Source: Verrucomicrobiota bacterium
Lineage (GTDB): Bacteria; Verrucomicrobiota; Kiritimatiellia; CAIQIC01; JAGNIJ01
NCBI GenBank assembly: GCA_022710725.1
Contig: JAKLGK010000001.1
Coordinates: forward strand, 49,010 to 113,009
Reading direction: 5' to 3'
DNA: 64,000 bases
Shown here: positions 9,405 through 17,695 of the stretch, piece by piece
Position numbering within the stretch: the first letter of the stretch is position 1
Layout of the letters: the number at the start of each line of letters is the position of its first letter
Made by a program: the position numbers and the translations under genes
Notes under the pieces: model-generated
The model's input: the letters and a program-made list of their open reading frames with translations, nothing else
The model's database searches: none
Told to the model about the DNA's origin: nothing

Positions 9405-9958
9405 TCACCGGGCGCGATAGAATCCCGATGACTCGGTCATCTCTTCCTGGATCGTCACCGCGGGTTGCCAGGTGTCCACCACCTGGCGATTGGACCACGA
9501 GGCGGTTTCCAGCGTCACCGTGTGCTGCACATCGTAGGCTTTTCCCGGGCTGATGTCCTGCAGCATAAAGATAAAGAAAGTCCCTTCCGTGCGCGTGTCC
9601 GCCAGGCGCGACGCCGCCTTGGGGCCTTCCTCCTCCAGCGAGTAAAAACTGCGGACGTCCACCCCATGCCCTGGAAAGGCCGCCTCCACCTGCTCGACCA
9701 TCCCGATAAAGGCCTCGAAGTCCGGCCAGGTCGCGCCGATGTCCGCATCGAGGGCGATCCGGGTCCCGCCGCCGAAATGCGCGACCTCCCAGGCGACGCC
9801 GTTGCTGATGCTGCCGCCGAGGTTGTCGAACCAGACCGCAGGTCCGCGTACACGGGGATATCCGCCGCGCCGTGGGCGTCGAGGTAGCCCCGGACGTCCG
9901 CGAAAGTGTCGCGGAGCCCCATCAGCATTTCCTTTTTCTGGGCGGCGGTGTTGGCCAT
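9405..9958 (-). pseudogene. hypothetical protein gene with an apparent 1-base frameshift
   Basis: Translation from the ATG at 9958 gives a sensible start (MANTAAQKKEMLMGLRDTF to about IPVYADL) preceded by a strong TAGGAGG site that overlaps the stop region of the upstream TPR gene. Near 9835-9846 the sensible reading moves to another frame, continuing AVWFDNLGGSISNGVAWEVAHFGGG and on to the stop at 9405. Joining the two needs one extra base, so a single-base deletion is implied, either real or a sequencing or assembly error. The restored protein would be about 184 residues, soluble, with no signal peptide. I do not recognise the family. It is the last gene of the minus-strand group 13684-9405. 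Confidence 0.6.
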
Positions 9959-9971
9959 GGGGAGAGGCCTC

Positions 9972-11810
9972 CTACCCGCCGCCGGGCCCTGCCGCCCGGA
10001 TGCGCCGGAGCGTCTCCCGGCCGTTCGGCAGCGACGGATCGAGCTCGAGGGCCCGGCGCACGCACCGTTCCGCGTCGGGCCACTGTTCCAACTGGGCATG
10101 CGCGACGCCGAGGTTGAACCAGTTCAAGGCCACGTCGGGCCGGCCCCGGGCGGCCTGCCGGTAATGCTCCAGCGCGGCGTCATACTGCTTCCGCTGGAAT
10201 AGAATGTTGCCGAGGTTGTAGTGGGGCTCCGTGTACGTCGGGCTCCAGCGGAGGGCCTCCTCGAAGGCCGCCACGGCCTCGTCCGGGCGGTCCAGCCGGA
10301 CCAGGGTCGTCCCGAGCGAGTTCCACACCAGCACCAGGTCGGGATTCGAATTCAATACGAGCCGGAAACAGCGCGTCGCCTCGTCCAGCTTCCCGAAGGA
10401 CACCAGGGCATTGCCCAGGTGGATGAGATCGCCGGGCTCCGTCGGCGGGTTGGCGAAGACGCGCTCCAGGTGGGCCCGGCCCTCTTCGGGGCGGCCGAGC
10501 AGCCGGAGCACGCGCGCGTATTCCGTGTGCGCGCGCCCGTTCTGCGGCCGCTTGTCGATCGTGTCGCGCCAGAGGCACAGCAGGTCGCGGTAGTCCTCGT
10601 TGCGTTCGCGCGCCGCCGTCCCCAGCGTGGCCGCCCAGGCCAGCAGCACGGCGATGAACCCGCCCCGCGCATACCGGGCCGGGAGGAGGCGCAGGGCGCG
10701 ATCCAGGACCACGACGGAGAGGACGGCCAGCACGGCCAGCGGGGCGTACAGCCGGTGCTCGGCGATCGGCTGCCCGGCAACCGGGATGAAGCTGGACGAA
10801 GGCGCCAGCACCGCGAAGAAGAAGAGGCCGAGGTAACCGATGCGCGGATGACGAGCCAGGGCCCACGCCGTGGCCAGCCCCAGGCCCGCCATCAGGCAGA
10901 GCTGCGGCCAGACGTCCGACGCGCGCTCCACCATCTGCGTGCCGTAGTAGAAGATGAGGGGCGCCGGCCAGAGGAACAGGCGCAGCATGCGGGTGAGGCC
11001 CCAGGCCTGGGTCAGCAGGTAATGCCAGTAGTCCCCGACGGGCACGGAGAGGTCCGGCGCGTACTGCGAGTAGGCCAGGTGCCGTCCCAGCGGCCACAAC
11101 CAGGTGAGGGCCAGCGCCAGGTAGTACAGCCCCCGCTGCCGGTGGAGGTCTCTCCACGACGCGCACAGGAAAATGCGGTCATACGCCAAGGCCAGCAGCG
11201 GCGCGGCGGCCATGGATTCCTTGCTGCCCATGCCCAGGAGGCAGGCCAGCGCGGAGACCGCGAACCAGAAGCGGGCGCGCGAAGTCGCGGGCCCGCCGGC
11301 GGCCTCCCGGACGGCCCGGTTCAGGCCGTAGAGCATGAGGAAAAGGAACAGCCCCATCGCCACCTCGCTGCGCTGCGAGAGGTAATTGACGGCGGAGGTC
11401 AGGAGCGGATGCACGCTCCAGAGCAGCGCCGACGCGAAACCCAGCCGCCGCGCCTCCGCCTCCGTGCGCCCGGCGGCCTCGAAGGTCCGCCGCGCCAGTC
11501 CGAACAGCGCGAGGGTGGCGCCCAGGTGCAGCAGCAGGCTGGTCCGATGAAAGCCGCGCGGATCCAGGCCGCCGAGGGCGTAGTCCACGCACATGGTCAG
11601 GTTGACGAACGGGCGGGTGAAGAACGTGACGTTCGCGGGCGGCGGGTTCAGGGCGGCGGCCAGGGGCCACCACTGGCGGATGGCCGTGTTCTCGACGATG
11701 CTCAACTGGTCATCCATGAGGAAGGGCCCGTCGAGCGCGTTGCTGTACGCGAGCCCCGTCGCCAGGAGCAGGCCCAGCGCGCCCAGCCGCCTTGGAAGGG
11801 TGATCCTCAC
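9972..11810 (-). CDS. TMTC-like GT-C membrane protein with TPR domain
   Basis: I place the start at the GTG at 11810, whose GTGA overlaps the TGA of the upstream gene; that start leads directly into the first span and gives 612 residues. A longer in-frame reading to 11954 would add Arg/Gly-rich, non-coding-looking residues. The first loop reads FLMDDQLSIVENTAIRQW, followed by RPFVNLTMCVDYALGG, HPLLTSAVNYLSQRSEVAMG and GMGSKESMAAAP. TPRs fill about the last 200 residues. Unlike the plus-strand copies it lacks the RPWRE tail and has a shorter TPR region. It is translationally coupled to its paralogue and to the small frameshifted gene downstream. Confidence 0.85.
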   Translation of the reverse strand: MRITLPRRLGALGLLLATGLAYSNALDGPFLMDDQLSIVENTAIRQWWPLAAALNPPPANVTFFTRPFVNLTMCVDYALGGLDPRGFHRTSLLLHLGATLALFGLARRTFEAAGRTEAEARRLGFASALLWSVHPLLTSAVNYLSQRSEVAMGLFLFLMLYGLNRAVREAAGGPATSRARFWFAVSALACLLGMGSKESMAAAPLLALAYDRIFLCASWRDLHRQRGLYYLALALTWLWPLGRHLAYSQYAPDLSVPVGDYWHYLLTQAWGLTRMLRLFLWPAPLIFYYGTQMVERASDVWPQLCLMAGLGLATAWALARHPRIGYLGLFFFAVLAPSSSFIPVAGQPIAEHRLYAPLAVLAVLSVVVLDRALRLLPARYARGGFIAVLLAWAATLGTAARERNEDYRDLLCLWRDTIDKRPQNGRAHTEYARVLRLLGRPEEGRAHLERVFANPPTEPGDLIHLGNALVSFGKLDEATRCFRLVLNSNPDLVLVWNSLGTTLVRLDRPDEAVAAFEEALRWSPTYTEPHYNLGNILFQRKQYDAALEHYRQAARGRPDVALNWFNLGVAHAQLEQWPDAERCVRRALELDPSLPNGRETLRRIRAAGPGGG

Positions 11811-13684
11811 GGCCCGCCCGCCGGACCCGCGCCGCGCTGGAGCTCCGCCCGGATTCGCTGCAGGGTCGGCCAGGCCCCGGGCAGCATGGGATCCAGGGCC
11901 CACGCCCGATTCACGCACCGTTCGGCCTCGCCGAAATTGCCGAGCGCGGCCCACGTGACGCCGAGGTTGAACCAGTTCAGGGCCACCCCCGGCCTGTACT
12001 CGGCCGCCTTCTGGTAGTGCGCGAGGGCGTCACGGGGGCGGCCGTCCTTGAACAGGAGATTCGCCAGGTTGTAATGCGCCTCGGCATAATCGGGTCGAAG
12101 CTCCAGGGCCTTCTCAAAAGCCGCGACGGCCTCGTCCGTCCGGGCCATGTCCACGAGCGTCCTCCCCATGTTGCCGTAGCTCACCGCCGACTCGGGGCTG
12201 AGCCGGATGGCGTTCCGGTAGCAGGCCATGGCCTCGTCGAACCGCTTGAAGTGGGCGAGCGCCAGCCCGAGGTTGGCCAGGTCGCCCGCCTTGGCGAAGG
12301 GATCCTGCTTGATCAATTCGAGATGGGCCAGGCCGTTCTCAAACTGCCCCGCCTCGCAGAGAGAGCGGCCGTATTCGGCGTGGGCGCGGAGGTTGCGGGG
12401 GCGTTTCTGAACCGTGTCGCCCCACAGGACCGGTTCAGACGCGTAGACCTTGTTGCGCTCGCGGCTGGCGATTCCGAGCGAGACGACCCAGGCGCCCAGC
12501 AGGGCCGCCCGCAGCGCGCGGGGCTTCAGGTTCACCCGGGCGGCCAGGAGCGCCGCCAGCGGGGCGTACATCCGGTGCTCGGCCACCGGTTGGCCGGTGA
12601 TGGGCATGAGGCTCGACGACGGCGCCAGCACACCGAGGAAGAACAGGCCCAGGAACCCGAGGCGGGGATGTCGCCAGAGCGCCCAACCCGTGACCGCCAG
12701 CAGGCCGATGCACAGCACGACGTGCGGCCAGACGTACACGATCCGATCGAAGAGGCCGACCCCGTAGTCGAAGATCAGGGGCGACGGCCAGGCCGCGAGC
12801 CGAACCATCCGCACCAGGCCCCACGCTTGCGTCAGCAGGTATCGCCAATAGACAAACAGCGGGAAGCCTCCCTCCGGCATATGGGGCGAGTAGTGCGCGA
12901 TGCGCCACACCGGCCAGATCCAGGTCAGCGCAAGGGCCAGGTAGTATCCCCAGCGCCGGCGCACAACCTCCTTCCAGGATGGGCTCAAGAAGATGCGGTC
13001 ATACGCCAGGGCCAGGAAAGGCGCGGCGGCCATGTTCTCCTTGCTGCCCATGCCGAGCAGGCAGGCGAAGACCGACGCCGCCAGCCAGCCCGCGGCCCGC
13101 GCGGTCCCGCCCGGGCCGGACGCCCGCTGTTCCGCCGCCCGGTTCAGGGCGTACAACATGACGAACAGGAACAGCCCGACCAGCAGTTCTCCGCGCTGGG
13201 AGAGATACTTCACGGCGGTTGTCAGCAGCGGATGGACCGTCCAGAGCAGGGCCGCGGCGGCGCCCCAGCCCAGCGAATCGCCCCGCCCCATTTTTTCCGC
13301 CGTCCGGCGGACCAGCCCGAAGAGCGCGAGCGTGGCGGCGATATGCAGGAGCACGTTCGTTGCCCGGTACCCGGACGGCTTGAAGCCCCATATCGCATGA
13401 TCGACGCAGTAGGAAAGGTTCAGCACCGGCCTCGTGGCCAGGTTGATCCCGCCCCCTGGCGCCGGATTGAGCGCCGCGCTCAAGGGCCATGGCCGCCAGG
13501 CGGAAGGATTCTCGACGAAGTTGGTCGTGTCATCGAGGACGAACGGGCCGTGCAGGCCGTTGCCCTGGGCAAGGACGGCCGCCACGGCCAGCCCCAGGCC
13601 GATCCACCAGGACCGCGCCGATGCGCGGGAACTGCCTTTGGCTTCCGTTTCACCCATGCTGCGCCCGCCATGCTCTCCTGCCAT
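11807..13684 (-). CDS. TMTC-like GT-C membrane protein with TPR domain
   Basis: This is a 625-residue paralogue of the neighbouring genes. The first loop contains FVLDDTTNFVENPSAWRPW; GMGSKENMAAAP and GQPVAEHRMYAPLAALL follow; TPRs occupy about the last 200 residues. The start is uncertain: an in-frame ATG at 13657 (MGETEAKGSS) would remove nine residues, and neither ATG has a clear ribosome-binding site. The best site, AGGAG, precedes an out-of-frame ATG at 13671. The stop overlaps the next gene's GTG by 4 bp, so the two are co-translated. As with the others, extracytoplasmic protein glycosylation is the best guess. Confidence 0.83.
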   Translation of the reverse strand: MAGEHGGRSMGETEAKGSSRASARSWWIGLGLAVAAVLAQGNGLHGPFVLDDTTNFVENPSAWRPWPLSAALNPAPGGGINLATRPVLNLSYCVDHAIWGFKPSGYRATNVLLHIAATLALFGLVRRTAEKMGRGDSLGWGAAAALLWTVHPLLTTAVKYLSQRGELLVGLFLFVMLYALNRAAEQRASGPGGTARAAGWLAASVFACLLGMGSKENMAAAPFLALAYDRIFLSPSWKEVVRRRWGYYLALALTWIWPVWRIAHYSPHMPEGGFPLFVYWRYLLTQAWGLVRMVRLAAWPSPLIFDYGVGLFDRIVYVWPHVVLCIGLLAVTGWALWRHPRLGFLGLFFLGVLAPSSSLMPITGQPVAEHRMYAPLAALLAARVNLKPRALRAALLGAWVVSLGIASRERNKVYASEPVLWGDTVQKRPRNLRAHAEYGRSLCEAGQFENGLAHLELIKQDPFAKAGDLANLGLALAHFKRFDEAMACYRNAIRLSPESAVSYGNMGRTLVDMARTDEAVAAFEKALELRPDYAEAHYNLANLLFKDGRPRDALAHYQKAAEYRPGVALNWFNLGVTWAALGNFGEAERCVNRAWALDPMLPGAWPTLQRIRAELQRGAGPAGGP

Positions 13685-13789
13685 CTATGACAGACGAGAC
13701 GCGACCGATCAAGGTTGCAGGAGCGGCGGCCAGCCCTCTACGCGCGCGCCAGCCCGGTGTACGATGCCCTTCAGCAGAGGGCGCATGCC

Positions 13790-14173
13790 ATGATCGAGTC
13801 CATCGCGGGGCGCGAACGGCGGCGGCATCGGCGGCTGGCCTGCGAGCGGCCGGCCTCCATCCACGTGGTCCACTGCCCGGACGATCCCCGGCTCGAGAGG
13901 CGCAGCCTGTACGGCATGGTGCGGAACATATCGGCGGGCGGCCTGAAGTTCACCTGCCCGCAATCCCTTCCGCCCGGCACGCTGGTGCACTTGGATGTCG
14001 CCATGCCGGAACGCGGCTGTCTCTTCAAGCTGGCCGCGAGGACCGTGCGCAGCACGCCCCGCACGGACCGGTTCGAGGTGGGCGCCGCACTCGAGGATTC
14101 GTTCTTCCGGCGGCGGGATCCCTGGGCGCGCATGGTCTTCGATGCGCTCCGGGAACTCAACGACCCGGTGTAG
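13790..14173 (+). CDS. PilZ-domain protein (likely cyclic-di-GMP binding)
   Basis: The 127-residue reading from the ATG at 13790 is preferred because AGAGGG lies 8 bp upstream; an in-frame TTG at 13715 has no site. Near the N-terminus is RERRRHRRLACERP, matching the PilZ RxxxR element, and later NISAGGLKF, matching (D/N)xSxxG; together these form the cyclic-di-GMP pocket. The rest fits a single PilZ beta-barrel. It lies beside the pilus-like locus, where PilZ proteins often modulate assembly or motility, but its target is not visible. It is convergent with the PilP-like gene. Confidence 0.8.
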   Translation: MIESIAGRERRRHRRLACERPASIHVVHCPDDPRLERRSLYGMVRNISAGGLKFTCPQSLPPGTLVHLDVAMPERGCLFKLAARTVRSTPRTDRFEVGAALEDSFFRRRDPWARMVFDALRELNDPV

Positions 14174-14188
14174 GACAAGCGGCGGAGG

Positions 14189-14785
14189 TCAGGGAAGGGA
14201 TTCGGATTCGTCGGCGGGCGCCGCTTCCTTTTCCACGCGTTTGAAGGAGACGCCCTCCACGCCGACGCCCGCGACCGTCCATCGGTATTCGCGCCCGCCG
14301 AAGCGGACCGATACGGTGTCGCCCACGCCGACCACCTGACCGTTGACCATGGCCACGTGGGTCTCGGGCCCCGTCTTCATAATCCCCTGCACCTGCACGG
14401 TCTTGAGGGCCTCGTCCCACTGCAGCACGGCGGAGACCGTTTCCGCTCCGGCCGTCGACGCGGCGGCTTCGGACGGGCGAGCGGGCGGCGGGGGGGCGTA
14501 GCCGACGGGCCAGAACGGATCCCTCCGCGCGGGCGCCGGTTCCGGTTCCGCGGCTTCCGTCTCGCCGGCCGGCGGCGCCATCGGCTCCGCCGCGGCGGGC
14601 TCCGACCAAGGGGAGGAAGCGGCCGCCGGGGCCTGCCCGGTCTCGACCATCATGGGGATGATCTCCGATTCCACGAACTCGACAAAGCCGGGTTCCGGGG
14701 GCGTTGCCTGTGCGGGCTCCGCGGCACGGCACACCCCGACGGCCAGGACGAGGACCCACGCGATTCTTCCGCCCGCCTTCATCAT
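14189..14785 (-). CDS. periplasmic PilP/GspC-like pilus or secretion protein
   Basis: The start at 14785 (or the adjacent ATG at 14782) gives about 198 residues with a signal peptide (MMKAGGRIAWVLVLAVGVCRA), and AGAGG lies 10 bp upstream; in-frame codons further upstream do not look coding. A Pro/Ala/Glu-rich linker (about 30-95) leads to RRDPFWPVGY and then a small beta domain containing VQVQGIMKTGPE, VAMVNGQVVGVGDTV and a YRWTVAGV strand. This pattern resembles the C-terminal domain of PilP/GspC, which links the inner-membrane PilNO complex to the secretin. It is encoded opposite to the pilus operon it probably serves. Family assignment is by pattern and moderate. Confidence 0.6.
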   Translation of the reverse strand: MMKAGGRIAWVLVLAVGVCRAAEPAQATPPEPGFVEFVESEIIPMMVETGQAPAAASSPWSEPAAAEPMAPPAGETEAAEPEPAPARRDPFWPVGYAPPPPARPSEAAASTAGAETVSAVLQWDEALKTVQVQGIMKTGPETHVAMVNGQVVGVGDTVSVRFGGREYRWTVAGVGVEGVSFKRVEKEAAPADESESLP

Positions 14786-15157
14786 GGACAGCTTGCCTCT
14801 TTGGCCTCTCGAATCACAGTTCAATTTCACGCAGCAAGATACATGCCTTTGGCGCCGGGTTTCAAGGCGAGCGGCCGCGGGACCGGAGCCGCGCATCCCG
14901 ATGGCCGGCCGCACCGGGAAGGACAGGCCGGCCACGGCCGATCCGTTTCGGAAAAAGTTCAGCACAAATGCCGCGCTTTCAGGCCCATCAAGGCGCTGTC
15001 ATTTTTGAGAAAAGAACAAAAAAACATGTTGTTTTTAGGCGTTTTTTAATGCGTGTAAGTCAACAAATAAAAAGAGGCCTCGATTTAACGGCAAATAGCC
15101 CTGCCCCGGACCGGAAGGTATGAATTCTGCTGTTAAGAGGTAGGCGGAGTGCGCGTC
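14786..15157. promoter_or_regulatory. divergent control region with AT-rich island before the prepilin operon
   Basis: This 372-bp gap separates the PilP-like gene from the prepilin genes. The part from about 14990 to 15110 is strikingly AT-rich, with A- and T-tracts, against a background of about two thirds G+C. It should hold the prepilin operon promoter, but I cannot fix a convincing -35/-10 pair. I saw no sigma54-type GG-N10-GC element. Nothing else is evident. Confidence 0.4.
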
Positions 15158-15595
15158 ATGCGAAAGACAGAGACACAGCGACGGGGGCGGAGCGGCTTCA
15201 CGCTGGTCGAGGTGATGATCGCGGTCGTGCTGGTGCTGCTGGCCCTGGGCGGGGCGTATACGCTGATCGTGCACTCGGCGCGGGTCAGCCGGGCGGCCCG
15301 GGATCATTACGTGGCGGTGAACCTCGCGAAGAACCACCTCGAGCGCGCGCGCAACTTCCGCTACGCGGACCTGTACCTGCTGGCGGAAGACAACCTGGTG
15401 ATGAACGAGAACGGCGGCCCGGACAACCGGGGGCGGTTCCGGCGGACGACGGTGGTGGACGACGACTACGCCACGGGCGTGACGGAAATCACGGTAACAG
15501 TGCAGGTCCGGAACCGCCGGACAGGCGAGTTCGGCGAAGAGAAGGAGCAGATCTCCTCCCTGTTCACGGAGTACCTGACGCCGGAGATCGAATGA
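15158..15595 (+). CDS. type IV prepilin-like minor pilin (PilV-type)
   Basis: This protein of about 145 residues begins with a basic leader, then the prepilin peptidase signature GFTLVEVMIAVVLVLLALGG: cleavage after Gly, Glu at +5 and a hydrophobic helix. The mature part is a small soluble domain with QVRNRRTGEFGE near the end. GGCGGAG lies 8 bp before the ATG at 15158; an in-frame GTG at 15149 with AAGAGG upstream is an alternative. The stop overlaps the next start (ATGA). It is first in a run of three prepilin-like genes, the usual layout of minor pseudopilins that prime pilus or pseudopilus assembly. Confidence 0.85.
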   Translation: MRKTETQRRGRSGFTLVEVMIAVVLVLLALGGAYTLIVHSARVSRAARDHYVAVNLAKNHLERARNFRYADLYLLAEDNLVMNENGGPDNRGRFRRTTVVDDDYATGVTEITVTVQVRNRRTGEFGEEKEQISSLFTEYLTPEIE

Positions 15596-17685
15596 GCACC
15601 CGGGAATCCAGAGGCGGTTTTTCGCTGACGGAACTGCTGGTGGCCGTCCTGATCCTCGTGATCACGATGGCGGGGGCCATCGCGGGCTGGCTGTTCGTCG
15701 TGCGCGGGGAGCGGATGAACTCGATCCAGCAGAAGCTGGACATGGACGTGCGAAAGTCCCTGGAGCGACTGAAGGCGGAGATGCGCCTCTCGACCATGGA
15801 CGAGGTGTATTTCTACCCGGCGGGCGCGGGGCCTTACACGGCCATCAGCTTCCCGATGGCGCGGGACGACGACGCGGACGGCCTGGTGGAGCTGGACGAG
15901 GACGACCACATCATCTGGGATCAGACGGTCGTGTACCACATCTGGCAGAGCACCCCGCACCAGTTGCGGCGGACGGTATTCGATCCCCGCAACAACAGCC
16001 TGACCCCCGGGCAGCGGCAGGAGCAGCTGAACGCGGTGGTCACAGCGGGCAGCGGCGCGGGGACGCACAACGGGGCGAACGCCTCGACGACCGTCCTGTT
16101 CGAGAACCTGTTCACGTGGACCATCCTCGGCAAGGGGGCGGTGTTCGACGCGTACCATCCGACCCTGGCGCGGATGGTCGGCGTGAACCTCGGGTCCTTC
16201 CTCCTCTCCCCGGGCGCGCATGCGTACAAGTTCTCGGTCATCGACAAGAACCCGTCGAGCACGGGATACAAGATCGGGTTGGACTCGCTGATCGTTTCGC
16301 CCAGCGGGCTGGAGCGGGAGGGCGAGGTCCAGACGGTGTCGGCGCAGTCGGGCGCGACGGCCTCGGCGGACTACCGTTCGGCCGGCGGCTGGAGCGGGAA
16401 CTATCACCTGCTGTTCCCGGCGACGGCCGTGGGCAACTCCATGACGCTCTCGATGGAGAACGACCGGTGGGAGGAGACGAACTTCCGGGGCACGGGCTCG
16501 CTCTGCGACAACACGATCGTCGTGTTCGACGACACGCTGACGCCGAAGGATTTCGTGGCGCGGCTGCAGCCGCCGAACACCACCTGGCTGGCCCAGGACC
16601 AGACGCTGGACCTGAACAGCGGGTCGACGACGAACGGCTTCCTGCAGGGGTGCGCCGTGCGGGTGCTGGTGCGCGGCGGCAGCCAGCCGGACGGCGGGGC
16701 GATCCTGAACAGCGGCCCCTTCAACTTCGCGCTGTTCTACGCCGCCGCCGAGGACCCGCTGCAGATCACCAAGGCCTATATCGCGGAGGCCGCCAGCTCC
16801 TTTGGCTACTCGCCCGACATCCTGCCGGAAACCAGCCGCCAGCTGTATTTCGGCGGCAGCGAGCAGGTCAACATCTCCGAAGGCTCGTACGCCCTGGGGT
16901 TCCTGGGCTCGGGCCAGTCGCTCGATATCCAGAACGACCGGAGTTACATCGTCAGCTTCCTGGTGACCGCTGCGGAGTCCGAGCGCGCCGACGCGCGAAC
17001 GTGGACGGAACTGCACCCGGCCACCGCGACCAACCCGGCGCCGCCGGGCTGCTACGTCCTGCGGGGCGGCACCAACCTTCCGGATGACGTGCTCACCCAG
17101 GCCACGTGGGCCGGCTATCCCGACTTCGAGACGCACGAGAAGCTCTACGCCGTGGAGCGCGTGTACGTCCTCGCCCCCAGCAACGGCACGTTCACCTCGC
17201 AGATCGTGGACACCCAGTTGAGCGCGCCGGCCTACCAGACGATGACCTGGAATTCGGTCAAGCCGTCCGGCACGTCGCTGGGCCTGAAGATCCGCGCGGG
17301 GAACCAGCCGGACCTCTCGGACGCGGAGTCGTTCAGCAACCTGACGGCGATGACCTCCGGCGGCGCGATCAACCCGGGCAACAAGCGCTACGTTCAGTTC
17401 CAGGCCGTGATGACGCCCGGCTACGGCGGCTGGTACGTGCCCAGCCTGAAGGATGTCACCGTCAAGTGGACCGGCGAGAACCGGCTTGCGGACATCGGCG
17501 GCACGATGACCGTCGGGCCCGACTACGGGATTTACGAACTGAAGATCGACGACCAGGTGCTGACCAAGGGCGTCACGGTCAGCCTGACCATTTTCCAGGA
17601 CCTGATGTCGGCCGGCGGCGGCGGGAGCAACCGGCTGACTTCGGCGTCCGTGATCGAAGTGGAACCAAGAAACACAGGAAAGTAG
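15592..17685 (+). CDS. oversized prepilin-like protein (PilW-type N-terminus)
   Basis: This 697-residue protein opens with a prepilin signature, GFSLTELLVAVLILVITMAG, after a short leader. The following 40 residues fit a pilin helix. PilW/PilJ-type proteins are usually 200-350 residues; here a C-terminal extension of roughly 500 residues, rich in beta-strand, Gly, Ser, Thr and Asn, has been added. A DDDADGLVELDEDD stretch near residue 105 could bind calcium. The gene overlaps its predecessor by 4 bp and is followed 10 bp later by the PilX-like gene. The extension could present a binding surface at the pilus tip (inference); I do not recognise its fold. Confidence 0.8.
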   Translation: MSTRESRGGFSLTELLVAVLILVITMAGAIAGWLFVVRGERMNSIQQKLDMDVRKSLERLKAEMRLSTMDEVYFYPAGAGPYTAISFPMARDDDADGLVELDEDDHIIWDQTVVYHIWQSTPHQLRRTVFDPRNNSLTPGQRQEQLNAVVTAGSGAGTHNGANASTTVLFENLFTWTILGKGAVFDAYHPTLARMVGVNLGSFLLSPGAHAYKFSVIDKNPSSTGYKIGLDSLIVSPSGLEREGEVQTVSAQSGATASADYRSAGGWSGNYHLLFPATAVGNSMTLSMENDRWEETNFRGTGSLCDNTIVVFDDTLTPKDFVARLQPPNTTWLAQDQTLDLNSGSTTNGFLQGCAVRVLVRGGSQPDGGAILNSGPFNFALFYAAAEDPLQITKAYIAEAASSFGYSPDILPETSRQLYFGGSEQVNISEGSYALGFLGSGQSLDIQNDRSYIVSFLVTAAESERADARTWTELHPATATNPAPPGCYVLRGGTNLPDDVLTQATWAGYPDFETHEKLYAVERVYVLAPSNGTFTSQIVDTQLSAPAYQTMTWNSVKPSGTSLGLKIRAGNQPDLSDAESFSNLTAMTSGGAINPGNKRYVQFQAVMTPGYGGWYVPSLKDVTVKWTGENRLADIGGTMTVGPDYGIYELKIDDQVLTKGVTVSLTIFQDLMSAGGGGSNRLTSASVIEVEPRNTGK

Positions 17686-17695
17686 GAGGTGTACG

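Noticed and set aside
11811..11954. N-terminal extension of the minus-strand TPR gene to 11954
   Set aside because: The added 48 residues are Arg/Gly-rich and lie inside the upstream gene; the GTG at 11810 gives a natural membrane start and a GTGA overlap.
13480..13671. Small minus-strand frame with the best AGGAG site in its area
   Set aside because: It is out of frame with the TMTC-like protein and its translation is Arg/Pro/Ser-rich without structure.
10221..13690. Two long plus-strand frames opposite the minus-strand TPR genes
   Set aside because: Their translations lack any fold-like pattern, while the minus-strand frames have clear spans and TPRs and overlap by 4 bp as real genes do.
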